From assembly GCA_944739405.2 (NCBI GenBank), contig OX123190.2, forward strand, positions 61,461,805 through 61,525,804: a DNA stretch of 64,000 bases, read 5' to 3'. Source of the DNA: Euclidia mi (taxonomy: Eukaryota; Arthropoda; Insecta; Lepidoptera; Erebidae). Of this stretch, positions 43,317 through 53,017 are shown piece by piece. The notes below the pieces were generated by a model, which saw only the letters and a program-made list of their open reading frames with translations, did not search any database and was not told where the DNA came from. Position numbers and translations under genes: made by a program. Positions within the stretch are counted from its first letter, which is position 1; every line of letters begins with the position of its first letter.

Positions 43317-44495
43317 TAGGTTACAATGGAGTTCCGCCAAGTAACGCCTGATTCAATCAACTATATCGACTTTAATTATTGGGTACTTGATTAAAAACAA
43401 ATTGAAGCTCACTTTGAGACAAATCAAGTATGAAAATAATTTAGTTACACTGATATTAACTATTATAGGATATATATTGTAGGTATGAAAGGTTTGAGAA
43501 ACATTCTAAATCTATACCACCAAGTACAGTCGAGAGACGAGAGTAATTTTCGCAAAATGACACCCCAAATCTCGGTTTATTGTCTCAAACGCTATTATTA
43601 AAGAGATTAGAGCGACCTAAGGCTCAGTAGCTCAAAGATTTCAATTTGCAGACTATAATAGGTACATACACCCTACAATATATGTGCTCATTTCGTGAGA
43701 GCATACCTTAGATAATGTCGTATTGAACCTTCGTAAAGGGTTACGTAGGGGCTCGTTGGCTCATTTTGGGTACATTGTTTATGAAAAATTTATTGGTGGG
43801 TGCAAGGGTTTTCCTTATTAACGTATCCTGTTTTATGTAGCACGCAATGTTTCAATGTTTCAATTACAATTTAAAATTCGTTAGAAATGGCATGTAAAGG
43901 GGTGCCCATTATTGAAACTGTAAAAGATCGTATCAAAATCGTTATAACAATTGGTTACTGCGTGAGAACTGGACGGTATTTTGATGGAGTGTAATGTTTA
44001 ATGATCTATGTAAATAGCCGTTTTCATAGTTGTCTTATTACCAATCAAGTTATACCTAAGTGGTCCTGGTTTTAAAATGAGTCTTATGAACGGCCATACA
44101 GAGGTACCTATTCTTTTCTTATTCATACTTTGCGAAGTCTCGGCCTCTGTCTGACACTTCCCAAACTGGATGCACAATTTCTGTCACAAAGCAATACTAT
44201 ATTTCGATAGAACGACGTAGAAGTTACAAAAAAAAAATATTTTATCTGAAAAAGATTGAATCTGAATGTGAAAAAATACCTTAGTATTTCTATGTTTAAA
44301 CGTGTATTGAAAAAAATGATGTGTAAAATATGCGAATGTTTGAGATTTGACATTCCTAGTTGACATGTATGTAAAGAAGTGATTGAAGCTAACATTTTGC
44401 AATCTAACTTCGACGATTACGGAAATTTAGTAAACTTTCTATTCTAATATAGCACACCAACTCCGAATCGAATAAAAACAATCAAATTATCATCA
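43317..44495. other. No gene recognised
   Basis: AT-rich DNA without an assignable ORF or element end. Confidence 0.5.
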
Positions 44496-44499
44496 AGTA

Positions 44500-44762
44500 G
44501 CATAATAATACATTCATTCTACCATATTCACACAACACCATCTAGTCCCAAACTAAGCAGAGCTTGTACTATGGGTACTAGATAATGGATATACATACAT
44601 ATATACTTTTTTTTTGTAAATATATACATATTATACATAGAAACACCCAGACCAAGACAAACATCCATGTTCATGCACACAAATGTTGGACTTGAGCGGG
44701 AATCGAACCCGCGACCTTCGACGTAGCAGTCGCTTACACTCCCACTACGCCAACTGGCCGTC
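44500..44762 (-). mobile_element. tRNA-derived SINE (second family), full length
   Basis: The minus-strand head has GGCCAGTTGGCGTAGTGGG (A box) and GGGTTCGATTCCCGC (B box), the body ACAAATGTTTGTCTTGGTCTGG-type text, TACCCATAGTACAAGCTC and GGGACTAGATGGTGTTGTG, and an ATT-rich tail. The same family is at 49649-49905 and, truncated, at 14640-14793. It lacks the RTE-like tail of the other SINE family. Confidence 0.88.
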
Positions 44763-44764
44763 AA

Positions 44765-45785
44765 AGCAACAGCCCATACAAAAATAATTTCATCGAAATC
44801 AATCATAATTCGAAAGAAATAATATTAATGCGAAACAATATTGCAAAGCGTTTGTTATTGATCTTCATATCAAAGAGTTTATTAGCAATTCTCCAATAAA
44901 TCCACATCTAATAACATCGAGCGAAACAAATGCTTTCAAGGCTCCATCGTGTTTCAATAAGCTTTGATTGTTCGATGAATGGCTCGGCTACACTCTGAGG
45001 TAGATTTATTTCATGGGGAATTTGTTTTTCTCTACCTACGTGGGCTTTTCGTGTTTTATGATATTTGTTCTGTTTCATGTTAATGGTAAATGTGCATCAC
45101 CAATTTTTGATAACACCTTATTGTAACCACATTTATGCAAATAAATATTATTCTATTCTATTCAATACTATAGCGGATGAAGTTATATTCGTATTATTCA
45201 CGAGTCTTGCCGAAAATATTTCCTACTAGGTATGTGACTGCAAAATTTCAACAAATTTTGTTCAGTCGTTTTTCAGTCAAAGAATAACAATCATCTATTC
45301 ATCCATCCATCTATTTAAACTTATTAAGCGGTACTACCGCTTAAAAAGTTACTTATAAGTCTTGCTAGTTTCAACAACATTAGAAGATTAAGGACCGAAT
45401 AGTCCAAAATTAAATATGTAATGATTTACCCTGCCTACCCCTTCTTTTTCAGAGACACCACCGCTAGTAAGAGATTTCTCTAGTTTTGATAGTCTGCTAG
45501 TAAGTATAAAACAAATACATTCACCGAAACCACGGCATCCATATTAGGTGTATAATTACGAATAAAATAAATTCATGCCGCCATTCTTGGTATACCCGTC
45601 TGTTTTAACGCATGAAGTCAACGTCAATCATGGTTATAACAATAATAGACTGAACTTCAAAAATGTTGTTGAAAACATGATGTCACGCCTCATCATGTGT
45701 CTGCAAGGTTCGTTATACGAAGATAAAGGACTTTGCTGAGATACAATGTCACGGATATACCTAAGGGTTATTTTTGCGGTAACTA
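44765..45785. other. No gene recognised; short repeat fragments
   Basis: The AATAAATATTATTCTATTCT text near 45140 and the TTCAGTCGTTTTTCAGTCAA block near 45265 look like repeat debris. No ORF could be supported. Confidence 0.4.
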
Positions 45786-45794
45786 ATATTTATC

Positions 45795-46005
45795 CGAAAG
45801 CTCGGGTTCACTCAGAGGGCGATGGAGAGAGCTATGGAGCTGGAGATGGCTAGGAGTTTCCCTGCGAGATCGAATCAGACATGAGGAGATCCGCAGGAGA
45901 ACCAAAGTCACCGACATAGCTCTGCGGGTGGCTCAAAATCGGTTTGTGTGGAGAACCTTGGGGGAGGCCTATGTCCAGCAGTGGACGTCTCTAGGCTGAC
46001 ATGAT
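45795..46005 (+). pseudogene. LINE RT C-terminus with internal deletion
   Basis: The text encodes, with frame changes, SLRDRIRHEEIRRRTKVT-like residues (TCCCTGCGAGATCGAATCAG), then DIALRVAQNRFVW. It jumps to the terminal EAYVQQWTSLG block (GGCCTATGTCCAGCAGTGG), then a stop and GATGATGAAG. It resembles the C-terminus of an RTE-like family different from that at 34.8 kb. The middle (the GHiaRR...RPxxRW segment) is missing. Related tails lie at 30225, 29314 and 47545. Confidence 0.55.
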
Positions 46006-46009
46006 GAAG

Positions 46010-47530
46010 TTACATTTTATCTAAAATCCATTTTATCTTATCCGAATTAGTATGTTTTTTACTGTACACCATAAAACAATATTTATTACATGAACTTGCG
46101 GATAACATTTATAAGCAGCAGACGTATCGCTTTGAACCATATAACAATCGCACTCAGATCACGTATATAATAATGACGAGTTTTAATGTACATAAATACA
46201 AAATCAACCACCATTTAGGTATATGCCATACAAGTAATTACAATACATACCTACACAACGGAGGAAATTACATGAAGGCAAGTGGAATATAAACAGTATC
46301 TATCATATGACTCAAATCTCAATATTTGAACACAAAACATGCCATAAAAACAAATCATATTTATATATTATGTTTGTGTACCAAAAGCCAGACTAATTAC
46401 TATGCAACGTCACGTCGCTCTGTTATTTATAAAGAAGAGTTTACCGGGTCAATGGGAAATGTTACAGATGAAAAGTTTAGGAGAAGAGAACTTATTAGAC
46501 AAAAAGTGGCTTTGAAGTAATTTCTTGCTATATTCATACTAATCTGCAGCTTATGCGAATCATCGTTTTGCAAAAACGGAGTAAAATGTTACTGTCTTCG
46601 TCATAATTATTTGATTTCTTAACTTGTAGCCGCGTCTAATCTACACTAGTTATTTTCGAGTCCTGCTACATAAAAATTCTATTATAGGCGTGTACGTGTA
46701 CACTTGAAAGTTTGTGAGTATGTATGTATGTTTGTCACTCTTTCACACAAACTACCTACTGGACGGATTTTCATGAAACTTTTCAGGAAAAAATATTTAA
46801 CTAACCAATAGCCTTTTGTCCCAACAAGCAACGCGGTCGCACCCACTGGCAGAAATTAACATTATATAAATTCATTGTTTTCATAGGAATCTCCTACCCA
46901 ATCGTGCATCTTACTTCTAAGTTTATATATATAAAGATAATAGTATAATTCCAAGCAGGTCAGCAACAGTCAAAACTTCACTTGATTTTACGCAATAACG
47001 CGTATGCGAATACCCATGTCCTCTATACTCCAAGACTGTTTACAAACATACGGTGTACTGTTCCTTGTCTAACTGTCAAGCTATACACCACTATTTTTTA
47101 ATTAGTACAAAAACTTTAAGGACATATTAGCGAAAACATTATTATCATATATGTGACGTAAGAATTTCATAATATCAAAGTTATAATCATTTGTTTTTTG
47201 GAGAAAATCTCACCTAAATCATAGACATATTTTACAAACCATTCACTACTTCATTGATAGAACTTACTTTCCGTCCTACTCTTACGCATTCTTTCCATCG
47301 CACTTACAATGTAGGTAGCCTTAGACAATGAAATGAAGCAAAATAATAAGTGTAGGTAGTTACTTATTTTTTTTTTTTAATTCTACCCTCTCCTTAATAC
47401 TTCATCCGGGCTTAGGACCGGCAAAATTTACCGTTTTCAAGTAATTAAATACGGAGGTATGTATTTAGAAAGCAAACACATATCAAAATAAAAGAAGGTA
47501 TTCTGTAATAAAAGAAAAGAGTAATTTTAA
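46010..47530. other. No gene recognised; one dispersed repeat
   Basis: 46700-46800 (TATGTATGTTTGTCACTCTT then TACTGGACGGATTTTCATGA) is a common insect repeat text with an apparent Helitron-like or MITE origin. Elsewhere the DNA is AT-rich without a supported feature. Confidence 0.4.
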
Positions 47531-47534
47531 AAAA

Positions 47535-47590
47535 TCATCATCATGTCAGCCTAGAGACGTCCACTGCTGGACATAGGCCTTCCTCAAGGT
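47535..47590 (-). repeat. Truncated LINE 3' end
   Basis: ATCATCATCATGTCAGCCTA then GAGACGTCCACTGCTGGACA is the reverse complement of the tail at 45960-46005, with an ATG-type simple repeat at its 3' end. Confidence 0.7.
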
Positions 47591-47709
47591 GTGTGGAGAA
47601 CACAGACCCATTTTGAGCCGCCCGCATCAAATTATTATTTACTTAAGTACGTATTATTTACTAAACTTACAAGTATTTCCATTGTCCATCGAAATGTCCA
47701 CTACCGTTG

Positions 47710-48084
47710 TCAATACACAGACAAATTTTTAACGAGAGAAGTACGCTTCTGTCTTTTCACTTCATCAAAAGCGTCCAATATGCACTGTTTTAATTGTTTG
47801 ACACTAAAGTAACTAAGGCTCACTTTTGTACACTCACAATAAGATGTCCATGGGTACACATCCATGGGTGCACTTGCGATTTTTCCACTCAAAAAGTACG
47901 CACGAAGCATAGCTACATACTCCCGTGATATGAACTGATATGATAGGCCATCACGTCGGGCAAACGTAGACAAACAATTAACTTTTGCAACGAAATTAGA
48001 TACGCTCACTTTCGCTAGCAATTTAACACTGTTTGTCGCATCGTCGGGGCGCGGCGCAGGCGCAGAGGGAGGGGGATTTATCAA
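47710..48084 (-). CDS. Hypothetical 124-residue ORF
   Basis: The longest frame in an otherwise non-coding stretch and not an obvious transposon shadow. It starts MINPPPSAPAPRPDD and includes LSYQFISREYVAMLRAYFLS and VSLSYFSVKQLKQCILDAFD. The N-terminal region is GC-rich, unlike its surroundings. No family was recognised, and no intron, promoter or tail was seen. It may be an exon, a transposon remnant or chance. Confidence 0.2.
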   Translation of the reverse strand: MINPPPSAPAPRPDDATNSVKLLAKVSVSNFVAKVNCLSTFARRDGLSYQFISREYVAMLRAYFLSGKIASAPMDVYPWTSYCECTKVSLSYFSVKQLKQCILDAFDEVKRQKRTSLVKNLSVY

Positions 48085-48089
48085 TGGGT

Positions 48090-49572
48090 CAGTTTACTAT
48101 GATAGTACGCAGGTCGGTCATAGTATTAGTTATGCAATTACCAATTATCACGTATTTTTGTGGACAGTTTTGAGACAGTTTTGGGACGTGTTGGGAGAGG
48201 CCTATGTCTGTCTGTATGAACGCGGTAAATTAAAAAAGTACTGAATGGATTTTTGTACGGTTTTCACCAATAAATAGTGTGATTCCTGAATAAGGTTTAG
48301 ATTTGAAATTTAATGCGGATGGAGCCGCAGGCGGCGCCTTGTTTATATTAAGACTTAAATTAAAGCTATCCGGTCAGGGCCTTATTCAATGCTAACATAA
48401 TATATGTAGTTAGTCAACATAATATCGTTTATCAATCTCAGTCAATAAAACCAAATAGATAAAATAACTAATAATATGAGAGTAAGAATCGAAAGTACAT
48501 CTTATTTTTTTTCAGATTCAATTGATCAAAATTGACACTTTATTATTTATGTATATTTCAACCATCATGTTCGATAGTTGAATACCAACTTTCGACCTAT
48601 GGCTATGACTAATGGAATACTTATTACTGTGATATAGTATGGCAAATTGAACCTAACCTCATACAACATGTAAATAAATGTCTTACGTAAGAAACATCGT
48701 GCACCTTCTACAAAAACATCGAGTCAGATTAAACTACTTTGATGTTTGGTTAAATATTTTAGTGTAATGTCTGGACTGAGTTCTTTGCACCGTGATGCTA
48801 TCGTACCTTTAGTAAATGAACAAAACTGCGGCAACAATAAACTCAAAGTGTTGCCACTCAAATACTCGCGACTAAAAAGATAATTTTGACATATTTAGTG
48901 CAAAGTTTTTGTAGTCGCTAGTGCCGAAAATATTATTTACACCGCCACTATCGTAAATGGCCTGGTTTTAAAAAATGCTGAAGGAAATAGATATACGAAT
49001 AGTTTTCATTTCCTTCTGTTCTTTGCATAACGTGACTTGGGGTGTGATCCATGTGATAAGTGTACCTATTTGTTCCGCTCAAACTGAATAAATAATCTAT
49101 TGCACTGTACATTCGTAACGGAAGCAGTAATTCTCTTTTTTATAAATTACCTGATCCATGTATGGCTTGATATTTCTTAAAGGATGTAAGTGTGCGCTTT
49201 CATGCTGTAATGCACCCGAATATGTGTGGTTTCAGAGTACTTTTCAAAGTTTAAGTTATTCACTTAGCTTAATCGCGTCGCTTCCTACATTTTATAGCAG
49301 CTACAATATAATAAAGACCAACAATTTATAGATCATACTATGTATAATGGTCTTGTGTGACGGGTGATCAAATTCAATATTTTTTTCCTGCCGTACCGTT
49401 ATACATTATTATGTCGTTTACTTTTGTCTCCCAGGAGACTCTTACCAACCAGATGGAATATAAAGCGAGCTTTATCTATGGCACGTTTGAAAGAAATAAA
49501 AGCCAAAAGACAATATCGTCGGTAATATCTACATTACTCATAAAAAGGACGCCAGAATAAAAAAACAATGTA

Positions 49573-49575
<3 letters not shown>
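48090..49575. other. No gene recognised; Helitron-like end near 48340
   Basis: 48205-48345 reads like the end of a non-autonomous repeat (GAACGCGGTAAATTAAAAAA, then GATGGAGCCGCAGGCGGCGC). No matching 5' end was found. The remainder has no supported feature. Confidence 0.4.

Positions 49576-49578
<3 letters not shown>

Positions 49579-49636
<58 letters not shown>
49579..49636. repeat. (TA)n microsatellite
   Basis: About 29 uninterrupted TA dinucleotides directly upstream of the SINE at 49649. Confidence 0.97.
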
Positions 49637-49637
<1 letters not shown>

Positions 49638-49648
49638 CCTACTTGACG

Positions 49649-49905
49649 ACCGGTTGGTGTAGCGGGAGTGTAAGTGACTGCTACGCCGAAGGTCGCGGGT
49701 TCGATTCCCACTCAAGTCAAACATTTGTGTGCATGAACATGGATGTTTGTCTTGGTCTGGGTGTTTCTATGTATAATATGTATGTATTTACAAAAAAGAA
49801 GTATATATGTATGTTTATCCATTATCTAGTACCCATAGTACAAGCTCTGCTTAGTTTGGGACTAGATGGTGTTGTGTGAATGTGGTAGAATATTATTATT
49901 ATGAT
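49649..49905 (+). mobile_element. tRNA-derived SINE (second family), full length
   Basis: The head GACCGGTTGGTGTAGCGGG and B box GGGTTCGATTCCCAC are followed by the same body as the copy at 44500-44762 (GTCTTGGTCTGGGTGTTTCT, ACCCATAGTACAAGCTCTGC). The tail is ATATTATTATTAT. Confidence 0.9.
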
Positions 49906-51640
49906 TACTAAACAAATATCCTCCTTGCCAATAAACCGACAACAACAATTTCACCAGTAAGAAATATTCAAAGTGACAGAAAAACCAATTTGACCTTTTA
50001 CCTGTATCCGTTTGTAAATACGGCCGGGAATCGCATTATTGAAGCAAAATTCACAAGCTTTCTAATTTTTACGTAGCCGGAATATTTAGTCACATTTTAT
50101 TTGGTATTTTTATTTTATTGTTGCTGTTTTTTACCAAAATTATTTTGAAGGATTTGCTTACATTAACTTAGTACTGAAGTTGTTGTAATTTGATATAGTG
50201 TCAGAGAATTACAGCTGTTCAGCAGTCTATCTTATAGATATTTTTGTCGTACACATTTCTCTGATCAAATAAGTTTTGATAAACATAATGTTAGCTACAA
50301 ACTATCTGCTATGCTGTCCTATCTATGGTAGTCACTTATCAAAAGCAACATTAAACAACTATATGTTAGTTGAAATATTTTTCTTTTTTCGGACCAACAG
50401 AATCTCATTTAAATCTGCTTAAAAATTTGTAAATTGAGGTATACATAGAATATCTACGACTGATTGAAGAGCAAGAGTGCATTGTTCTGTCCAGCCGCTC
50501 ATTCCTTGCGCCGTGCTGCCAGCGAGTGCAAAACAATGGCGTATCGATAGAGCCTGTCCGCTTTGCTTTGGTAACAATACCGTGCGCCACATCCTTCAAT
50601 GTAAACTTCTACAAAAGACAACACACGACATAACGTATTGCTGACACGCCACGAATAAGCTTGCAAGACGAACTCATAGTGATACCAGTCAGTTGTTTAT
50701 GGGATTCATTTTAATTGTTTATGAGCACGATTTCAGGCATAGGATGGAGACGCTTGGACGCCTTAAATTCCGTAAGATTTTTGCAGAGTAGTGGAACAGT
50801 ATAGCTTAAAAAATGATAACTTTTGAGTGTCTGGTAAATAAAATTAGAAGGCAGATTATGACTTTGTATAAATAGTGCACTCGTACTAGGTTGCTTTAGA
50901 TTTTAAGACGTTCTGTTTAGATTATTATGTGAGAGTGATAGTCAATAAGGTAATCAAACTAAAAGCTTTTCATTAAGCACATTATGATTTGGTACTCCCA
51001 AATTACATACTAAGGATTACATACTAAGGAAAAATGTCGTTCATTGTTAAAGGTAGTATCTTCGTCAAAATTTATATTATGTATAATTATTTATGTTAAT
51101 GCGTAAATCTATATATTAAAAGAATTTGTGTTTCGGCCAGCCCGTTCTAACCAACCGATTCGCATGTTTCTTTTTAAATGAAAGCTCTCGCTGCATAGAT
51201 TTGTCATCAAGCATTAGAAATTACCTAACTTGCACATTCATCAAGTTATATGCAAAAACAGTTTTCTCCCATACATTTTTTACGTTTTCGTAGCCGTAGT
51301 CAATGAGTTTCTGCTTCTATATATTTGGTTCTCATTGAGGTAGGCATTTCGTTATAGGCCTATAACACGCGCTGAAAAGAGCTCTTTCATTTGATGGTAT
51401 GCTCATTAAAATTGGGTAAGTTTGAAGGAAGATAGGTGTGGACATTGAACTTATTTTCAATATTTTCCTATAAATTTCTTAAGATGCCATTGCTTACATG
51501 CATACATGGACGGTTCTAAATTCAAAAATATTTTTATGGCATCTAATTAGTTCCTTGCGGTAACTGCCAGGAAAAACCGTTATGCCTCCTTAAGGTGACC
51601 TTGCCTTACTTTCATACGGGTGTGAGTGTGATGGTGTGTA
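49906..51640. other. No gene recognised
   Basis: Mostly AT-rich. At about 50551-50612 one frame reads RACPLCFGNNTVRHILQC, a CCHC pattern like that after RT in some LINEs, but without neighbouring support. A TCTATATATTAAAAGAATTT at 51110-51129 resembles a Helitron 5' end. Confidence 0.35.
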
Positions 51641-52090
51641 AAATTATACCCGATGTTGGTAAAATTATCACTATAGTGAATTATCGCCGATGGCAGGTAA
51701 TATTCTCCGAATGTTACCAGGTAACCCTTAATGTTGGGTGAACTGATCTCTGATGTTGAGGAATTTTCCCCCTTTTTTTGTATCGCGATGAAATCCAGTT
51801 ATGGACTGACCCTCAAAAGGTCCCCTCTGCCAACTTTGTACAGAGTTTGGGGCAGATGGAGGGGGGGTGTGAGGCTCGGCTCTCCCCCCTAGCTGTTCGG
51901 GGCATATCTACTAAAACACCGCGGTGTTCCTCTATCGACCCTCAGGACGGGGTCGCGGTAACGACGTCAGTATACCTACCCGCGACCCGAGGCATTTTCC
52001 CCAAATGTAGTGAAATTTCCGCCTAATGTTGGGAAAATCAAACCTACAGACGGGTAAATTACGTTTTATGTTAGGAAAATTTTTGTGTTT
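51640..52090 (+). repeat. Degenerate minisatellite, interrupted by a GC-rich insert
   Basis: Loose tandem units of about 22-27 bp built on GATGTTGGTAAAATTATC occur at 51650-51778 and again at 51985-52090 (AATGTTGGGAAAATC, TATGTTAGGAAAATT). Between them a GC-rich block of about 200 bp (CAGATGGAGGGGGGGTGTGA, ACCCTCAGGACGGGGTCGCG) has different composition and looks inserted, probably from a LINE. No duplication was identified. Confidence 0.55.
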
Positions 52091-52140
52091 TTAATTTACG
52101 GACTTTCTTCGGACATCTGTTTTTTTTTATGTGGAACATA

Positions 52141-52523
52141 TACATGGTGTAAAAAGACACTTAACGAAAACTGAAATCCCATGTTGTACCAATCACTATG
52201 AACATTTTTTTCTTCGGCACCATACCTGGGAAATTACTGGTTCAGGAGATATTAAGGCTCAAAGTTAGTATGGAATTTTTCTAAAAAGGTACAAAATCGA
52301 TGAATTTACCCCGCCAATGTATTCTTTAGGTGCCTTATAAACCCCATGGATAAGTAGGTATTTCTAGCATTGCACGCACGCGCTTTTAATTGTGGTAAAA
52401 TATAAGAAAACTCAAAAAAAAATTCGTTTCCCAGGTATTATTTTTGGTTAGTATGACTTGGCATGATGTCCACAACGAGTAGACTTCGGCTTGGTGATGG
52501 GTCTTGTGACACCCTGTATATGA
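52141..52523. mobile_element. MITE with TATACAGGGTGT-type TIRs
   Basis: The left end TATACATGGTGTAAAAAGAC and the right end, read on the other strand, TATACAGGGTGTCACAAGAC match at most positions. About 340 bp of non-coding DNA lies between them. The right end overlaps the palindrome at 52517. Confidence 0.6.
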
Positions 52524-52566
52524 CAATAGTACTATGAACAGCGGTTCATAGTACTATTGTCATATA
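52517..52566. repeat. Perfect 50-bp palindrome (23-bp arms)
   Basis: TATATGACAATAGTACTATG + AAC, a 4-nt AGCG spacer, then the exact complement. Confidence 0.92.
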
Positions 52567-52571
52567 ATTAT

Positions 52572-52830
52572 TATGTTACAAGTGGTAGTTATGGTAGAAA
52601 TAGTAGCTTTTGTAAGAATAGTAGTTTTCAGAGAAAAGGTACTTTTGACATCACCGGTGGTGTTGGTAGAAATGTTAGTTTTGAAAAAATGGTAGATATG
52701 ATAGTGTTAGAACGAATAGTAGTTTTGGTAAAAATAGTAGTTTTGATAGGAATGGTATTTTCGGTAGGTATAGTAGTTTTGGTAGAAATGATATTTCTGG
52801 CATACTTATATGGTAGTTTTGGTAGCAATG
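52572..52830 (+). repeat. 18-bp minisatellite, GGTAGAAATAGTAGTTTT
   Basis: Many diverged copies of an 18-bp unit that in one frame reads GRNSSF repeatedly (for example GRNSSF, then KNSSF, GRYSSF). The ORF at 52557-52865 covers it but shifts between frames of the repeat. Coding function is doubtful, because base-level periodicity alone gives the peptide repeat. Confidence 0.75.
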
Positions 52831-52939
52831 TAAAGAAGTTTTGTGATATTATATATTTTTCTTAAGAATATCATCTTTTTACTTATTAGATAAGGCTACA
52901 ATGTACTCATCATACCTATAATTATGTAAGAGCTTTTTT

Positions 52940-52978
52940 ATAATATTAAAATATGCTGTGGAGCAGCACGGGTCCTCT
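52940..52978 (+). repeat. Possible Helitron 3' end
   Basis: GCTGTGGAGCAGCACGGGTC then CTCTAG followed by T, with a short stem (GCTG/CAGC). No 5' terminus could be paired with confidence. Confidence 0.35.
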
Positions 52979-53017
52979 AGTTTTTATATTATTTTTATTT
53001 GTATTAGAAACTATAAC

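Noticed and set aside
44690..44762. tRNA gene on the minus strand
   Set aside because: Same reasoning: a tRNA-like SINE head with two related copies at 49649 and 14640; no cloverleaf with a usable anticodon arm was found.
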